Of a stretch of 16,431 nt of DNA, positions 12,825 to 16,431 are shown in pieces. The position numbers and the translations under genes were made by a program. The notes under the pieces were generated by a model, which was not told the origin of the DNA, made no database searches, and was given only the letters and a program-made list of their open reading frames with translations. Position 1 is the first letter of the stretch; each line of letters starts with the position of its first letter. Source of the stretch: CAYVFC01 sp964450715 (GTDB taxonomy: Bacteria > Myxococcota_A > Polyangia > Polyangiales > JAFGIB01); NCBI GenBank assembly GCA_964450715.1, contig CAYVFC010000168.1, forward strand, positions 1-16,431, given 5' to 3'.

Positions 12825-15149
12825 ATGGATGAATCGCGCAAGGAGAAGCGCGCACCCGCTGCGCTCAAGGTCAAATACAAGAGCGCAAACGTAGACGAGT
12901 TCATCGAGCAGGCCGGTCTGAATATCTCTCGCGGAGGGATATTCGTTAAGACCAGCAAACCCATGCCCCTGGGCGTACCGCTCAGGCTAGAGCTTCAGCT
13001 GAGCAGCGGAGCGCCCGTGATACGCGGAGTTGGCAAGGTTGCCTGGCGCCGCGAGCCCGGTCAATCGGGCGACCAGCCGGCCGGCATGGGCATCAAATTC
13101 ATCAAGCTCGATCCCGGCGCTCGGGCCGTGGTAGAGCGCGCCGTTCACGGACGAGGGGGCGGCCCATCGCGATTCGACAAGCTGGAGGGCACGGAGGCGG
13201 TCTTCGTATCCGTACCCCCACCGGCGCCTCAACCCGAGTCGGAAGAGCGATCTCAGGCCGCGCCGGTCGAGGTCGCTCCCGCCGCGGCGGAGCCGCCCGC
13301 GCCGGATCAGCAGGCGCACGTGGGCGACTTCGTGGCCTCGGCGCTCAGCGAAGGTGGGGCGCCCCCGTTCCGCACCGAGCAGCCCTCCTCGTCCTGGGCC
13401 GACGCTCTACAGAAGCGCGCCCAGGTCGTCGTATCCAGAGCGCCCGCGCCCAGGAGCTCCGAGCCGTCCGTACCACCCGCGGAGCGCGCCTCGCAATCAG
13501 GGTCGCACCCGGTCAACGGGCTGTTCGGCTCCTCCTCGTCCTCCGGACGACTGATGAGGACCGAACCGGAAGGACCTATAGGGGCAGACGAGATCGGATT
13601 CGGTTCGGAGAGAACCTCGCAGTCACCGGTTCAGGGCCTGTTCGGCTCCTCCTCCACCTCGGGGCGAATGCCCATGCCCGGACAGGACGAGCCCTTTCCC
13701 GACCCGCCCCCGCCCGCGGAAGAGGCGGACGAGTCGCCGACCCGTATCTGGAAATCGCCCTACTCGTCGCGCCCGCCGGCTGACGTCGAAGAAGACATTC
13801 CAGTAGACATCGAACCGCCGGACTACGCGGCGGACGTGCTCGGGCAGGCCACGGAAGCAGGGCCGCCAGGACCTTCTCCGTACGGGGGCGAAGACGACAG
13901 GCGGAACGCCGAAGAGGCCGAGGGTTTCGGGGCGGCCCTGCCGCCGAAACCGGCACCCCTGCTCACCGATCTCGCCTCAGAGGCGGAGGGCGACGAGGAA
14001 ACGATAGCCAGGGCTTCGGCGGCCAAGGCCCAGAGAGCCTCGTGGGCCGATATGGAGACCGTTCCCGAGGCCGCGCTTCCCGAATTCACCAGCGACCTGC
14101 CGCCGCCGGACAGCAGCGGGCCGGACCTGCAGACGGAACCGACCGACGCCGAGGGTGCGCCCGAGCCAACCGCGCGCAGGCGGGACGGTGCCACCTTTCC
14201 CTCGGACGCACCCGCCGAGCGCGGCTCGCTCGGCGTCGCTCTGGCGAGCGTCGCGGTGCTCGGTCTACTGGGCGCGGGCGGATACATGCTGTACATGAAG
14301 GGCGGCTTGCAGATATTGGGCATCGCGGGACCCGTCGCCGAGGTCGAGCAGCCCCCGGCGCCCCCTGCCGAAGCAGAACCGCCCGCCCCGGAGATACAAC
14401 CGGCCGAAGGCGAGACCATGACCTTCGACATGGCCGAGGTCGAGCAGGCCGAGAGCGAGGCTGAGCCGGTGCCGGTCATGACCGCGGTGACGTTCCAGTC
14501 CAATCCTCCGGGTGCGACCGTTCTCGTAGACGAAAAGCTCGCCGGTAGGACCCCTTTCAAGCTGAGCCTTCAGGTCGGAAAACCGGTGAGGGTTACCGCG
14601 ACCTCGACCGGCTTCAAGAAGGTCACGCGGGAGCTGGTTCCGACGCCCGAGCGAGCGCCGGTTCGATTCGAGATGGTCAAGCTATCGTACGTGCTGGTGG
14701 TGAAGACCGATCCCCCCGGAGCCAAGGTGACCGTGGAGAACCGGTCGGTGATCTCCCCGGAGCCGATGGACCTGGGGCAGCTGGTCAAACCGGTCACCAT
14801 GAACCTATCGAAACCCGGATACCAGATGCTCGCCGTGCCAGTGCGACGCGGGCAGTTCGTACAAACCGACGACGCGTTTCTCTACGAGACCAAGATGAAG
14901 CTCACCCCGTTACCCGGCGCCACGGTGGAGCCGGAGCCCAAGCAGCGGCGTACGACCCGCGCACCGAAACGCAGAAGGCCCGCTGCACCCAAGCCGGAAG
15001 CGAGCAAGCCCGAGCCCGAGGCGAAGCCGGCCCCGAAGCCCGAGGCAAAGCCGGCCCCCAAGCCCGAAGAAACACCGGCTCCCAAGCCGCCCCCTGCTGC
15101 AAAGCCCGCCGAGTCCAAACCAGAGAACATCCCCGACAACCCGTTCTGA
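12825..15149 (+). CDS. PilZ domain protein with one membrane segment and two PEGA domains
   Basis: A 774-residue protein. Residues 1-107 form a PilZ domain with R-K-E-K-R (5-9) and N-I-S-R-G-G (33-38). Together these make the R-x3-R ... N-x-S-x2-G motif that binds cyclic di-GMP. A 360-residue Pro/Ala/acidic linker follows, carrying a repeated motif G-L-F-G-S-S-S-x-S-G-R at 232-242 and 271-281. A single membrane helix lies at about 468-490. The C-terminal side holds two PEGA-like modules (about 554-617 and 621-693, each with S/D-[NP]-P-P-G-A) and a Lys/Pro/Glu-rich tail ending I-P-D-N-P-F. The likely topology is PilZ in the cytosol and PEGA in the periplasm, so c-di-GMP could be sensed inside and act on the envelope. 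It lies 3 bases after folK. Domain calls are strong; the function is inferred. Confidence 0.9.
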   Translation: MDESRKEKRAPAALKVKYKSANVDEFIEQAGLNISRGGIFVKTSKPMPLGVPLRLELQLSSGAPVIRGVGKVAWRREPGQSGDQPAGMGIKFIKLDPGARAVVERAVHGRGGGPSRFDKLEGTEAVFVSVPPPAPQPESEERSQAAPVEVAPAAAEPPAPDQQAHVGDFVASALSEGGAPPFRTEQPSSSWADALQKRAQVVVSRAPAPRSSEPSVPPAERASQSGSHPVNGLFGSSSSSGRLMRTEPEGPIGADEIGFGSERTSQSPVQGLFGSSSTSGRMPMPGQDEPFPDPPPPAEEADESPTRIWKSPYSSRPPADVEEDIPVDIEPPDYAADVLGQATEAGPPGPSPYGGEDDRRNAEEAEGFGAALPPKPAPLLTDLASEAEGDEETIARASAAKAQRASWADMETVPEAALPEFTSDLPPPDSSGPDLQTEPTDAEGAPEPTARRRDGATFPSDAPAERGSLGVALASVAVLGLLGAGGYMLYMKGGLQILGIAGPVAEVEQPPAPPAEAEPPAPEIQPAEGETMTFDMAEVEQAESEAEPVPVMTAVTFQSNPPGATVLVDEKLAGRTPFKLSLQVGKPVRVTATSTGFKKVTRELVPTPERAPVRFEMVKLSYVLVVKTDPPGAKVTVENRSVISPEPMDLGQLVKPVTMNLSKPGYQMLAVPVRRGQFVQTDDAFLYETKMKLTPLPGATVEPEPKQRRTTRAPKRRRPAAPKPEASKPEPEAKPAPKPEAKPAPKPEETPAPKPPPAAKPAESKPENIPDNPF

Positions 15150-15163
15150 GGTTTGCGGTCCGG

Positions 15164-15799
15164 TCACTGCACGTCGCTGACCCTCCACTGACCGGCCTCA
15201 CGCAACAGGTGAATGACGGTCCCTCCCGTGGTACGCACCGTGGCCCTTTCGCCCTGGACCTGCACCTCCATGTCCAGCGGGTCGCCGGTCTGCTCGACGG
15301 TCGCGTCGAGGGTGGCTTGCCAGGCCAGGCGGCGCGAGCGCGAGAGAAGACGTAACAGCGACCCGAGGTCCCGGCGCCGCAGCGCGCGATGGAAAGCCGC
15401 CACCGCATCGAGCGGTGTCCGCAGGGCGAGCGCGTCCAGCACCCCACCCTGCACGTACCAGCGCCCCTGCTCGAGAACCAGCACCACCGTCTCGTCACCG
15501 GCGAGCGGCTGCCGGGCGCGAGCGACGGTCTCGCTCGCGGTGCGCTCGAGCTCGTCGGCAAGCTCGAGCAGCTCGGCTCGGTTCTGCCGCCACAGCAGCT
15601 CGAAGCGCTCGCGGCTCACCGACTCGCGCACCTCGCCGCTCAGCAGCTCGTATACGCTTGCTGGATCATCCGCTCGCGCGGCCTGTACGAAGCGCTCCAC
15701 GGTTCGCGACGGAGCGGGCGCCGGCGGCGGCGCGCTCGCACAGCAAACCACAAGCAGTAGGGACCAGGCGGCTATCGGACGCAAAAACGTTTCAGACAT
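15164..15799 (-). CDS. Exported protein with two similar halves, possible lipoprotein
   Basis: 211 residues. The N-terminus has a hydrophobic core (W-S-L-L-L-V-V, 12-18) followed by two cysteines (C19, C20) and a Pro/Ala-rich stretch. It is an export signal, perhaps of lipoprotein type, though neither cysteine has the usual small residue at -1. The mature part looks duplicated. Residues 32-120 begin T-V-E-R-F-V-Q-A-A-R-A-D-D-P-A-S-V-Y and end L-V-L-E-Q-G-R-W-Y-V. Residues 128-211 begin D-A-V-A-A-F-H-R-A-L-R-R-R-D-L-G-S-L and end H-L-L-R-E-A-G-Q-W-R-V. Each half has the helix-then-sheet pattern and final G-x-W-x-V strand of small NTF2/SnoaL-like or DUF4878-type domains. Its ATG lies in an 8-base overlap (ATGTCTGA) with the preceding gene, so the two are translationally coupled. 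Function unknown. Confidence 0.72.
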   Translation of the reverse strand: MSETFLRPIAAWSLLLVVCCASAPPPAPAPSRTVERFVQAARADDPASVYELLSGEVRESVSRERFELLWRQNRAELLELADELERTASETVARARQPLAGDETVVLVLEQGRWYVQGGVLDALALRTPLDAVAAFHRALRRRDLGSLLRLLSRSRRLAWQATLDATVEQTGDPLDMEVQVQGERATVRTTGGTVIHLLREAGQWRVSDVQ

Positions 15800-16355
15800 G
15801 TCCGCATCCCCGGCGCATCAACCGGTGTCGCCAGCGGCCGGCCACGGAAGGCGCCACCGCGAAACCGATGCGCGCGTTCTGCGGCGCCTCGATCAGGAAG
15901 GCGCGCTTCCAGACGAAGCTCTTGCCGTAAAGGTGGCGGCCCTCGCGAACCGACCGCATCTCCGCAAACGGTACGGTGAGACGCTCGCCGACCAGGGGAA
16001 CCAGGACCAGTTCGTTATCGGTCAGGATGGCGATGGCCGGGCTCTGCAGCTTCCCGATCTGCGCCAGCGCCTCGCTTCTCTCCCCGAGCTCGCCGGCGAG
16101 CGACTCCTGCAGGGCCCGCACCCTCTTGCCCACGTAACCGTATATCAGCCCGACGATGGCAGCGCTGCCGGCGCACGGCAGCAACCCGATTGCGAACGCC
16201 GCCAGCCCTTCCGAGGGAAAGAGAGCCGCCGTCGCCACCAGGCCCACGAACAACAGCACCGACACGAAGATGAGCCGTGCATCCCCGTTCCACAGCCACT
16301 GCTCGCGCAGGGTTTCCATGATGTTTCCGGAAGCGCCCGGGCCTCCCTTCCCCAT
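15792..16355 (-). CDS. Two-TM membrane protein with C-terminal soluble domain
   Basis: 187 residues of unknown function. Two membrane helices (about 27-47 and 53-74) form a hairpin. A polar, probably helical stretch (76-100, E-S-L-A-G-E-L-G-E-R-S-E-A-L-A) leads to a C-terminal beta-rich region (about 105-180: A-I-A-I-L-T-D-N-E-L-V-L-V-P-L, L-T-V-P-F-A-E-M-R-S-V). That region resembles the PH-like strand pattern of small bacterial membrane-associated domains. The start at 16355 is preceded by GAGGTGG (16360-16366), a good ribosome site; Met13 (16319) is weaker. The gene overlaps the next by 8 bases (ATGTCTGA), indicating a two-gene operon with the exported protein. The PH-like call is low confidence. 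Confidence 0.7.
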   Translation of the reverse strand: MGKGGPGASGNIMETLREQWLWNGDARLIFVSVLLFVGLVATAALFPSEGLAAFAIGLLPCAGSAAIVGLIYGYVGKRVRALQESLAGELGERSEALAQIGKLQSPAIAILTDNELVLVPLVGERLTVPFAEMRSVREGRHLYGKSFVWKRAFLIEAPQNARIGFAVAPSVAGRWRHRLMRRGCGHV

Positions 16356-16394
16356 TGTACCACCTCGGTCGTACGCGGGCTTTCAGGAACCGCG

Positions 16395-16431
16395 CGGCAG
16401 AGATGCCCGGGCGACCCGGGCATCTCTGCCG
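16395..16431. repeat. Perfect 17-bp inverted repeat at the window end
   Basis: The left arm (16395-16411, starting CGGCAGAGATG) and the right arm (16415-16431, ending CATCTCTGCCG) are perfect complements separated by CGA. The structure lies 40 bases upstream of the 16355 start, and its right arm ends exactly at the last base of the window. It would form a very stable hairpin. It may be a bidirectional terminator for a gene beyond the edge, the start of a longer inverted repeat, or a fold-back artefact of assembly. No T-run is visible inside the window. Confidence 0.7.

Noticed and set aside
13548..13570. CTGATGAGGACCGAA in the PilZ-PEGA gene, resembling a hammerhead ribozyme core
   Set aside because: The required GAAA core is absent (GAAC instead), flanking stems do not pair as needed, and the site lies inside well-supported coding sequence.
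1..16431. tRNA, rRNA, CRISPR, insertion sequence or prophage genes
   Set aside because: No T-loop consensus in a cloverleaf context, no rRNA-like stretches, no regularly spaced direct repeats and no transposase or integrase motifs were found by reading both strands.

Overview
The window is about 16.4 kb of GC-rich DNA with dense bacterial coding on both strands. I see no rRNA, tRNA, CRISPR array or recognisable transposase. Two features suggest a Myxococcota-type deltaproteobacterium or a relative: a PilZ–transmembrane–PEGA protein with long Pro/Ala-rich linkers, and an Ala/Pro-rich reading frame ending in I-D-N-P-Y-L. This is an inference from protein style; there is no marker gene that would fix the taxonomy.

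Layout, left to right. (1) Positions 2-76 look like the 3' tail of a gene cut by the window edge. It is followed by a bacterioferritin-like di-iron protein (87-689), an open Ala/Pro-rich frame (690-875) and a PF00756-type esterase (875-1702). The esterase start codon overlaps the stop of that frame. (2) On the minus strand, 1710-3386 encodes a 558-residue protein with 54 tandem pentapeptide repeats and a C-terminal TIR domain. It is a candidate NAD-cleaving or signalling effector. (3) Divergently transcribed are an unknown 135-residue protein (3458-3865), murC (3882-5255) and ftsQ (5387-6391). This is a remnant of the division and cell wall cluster lacking murB, ddl, ftsA and ftsZ. A palindrome overlaps a plausible ftsQ promoter. 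(4) On the minus strand, 6396-7289 encodes a zinc-ribbon plus multi-spanning YIP1-like membrane protein. A structured 350-base non-coding gap follows, then a GT39/ArnT-like membrane glycosyltransferase (about 7639-9270). (5) lgt (9285-10229) and xseA (10355-11737) lie on the minus strand. An intergenic palindromic repeat between them supplies the xseA stop codon. (6) Divergent from xseA are folK with a ~150-residue C-terminal extension (11913-12821) and, 3 bases on, the PilZ-PEGA gene (12825-15149). (7) A two-gene minus-strand operon encodes a 2-TM protein with a C-terminal soluble domain (15792-16355) and an exported protein built from two similar halves (15164-15799). The last 37 bases are a perfect 17-bp inverted repeat.

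Functionally the window mixes envelope work (MurC, FtsQ, Lgt, GT39, PilZ-PEGA, exported proteins) with single housekeeping genes (FolK, XseA, ferritin) and one likely accessory effector, the pentapeptide-TIR protein. The points most worth following are that protein, the PilZ-TM-PEGA architecture with its repeated linker motif, the FolK extension, and the small-scale regulatory structures at ferritin/esterase, ftsQ and folK.
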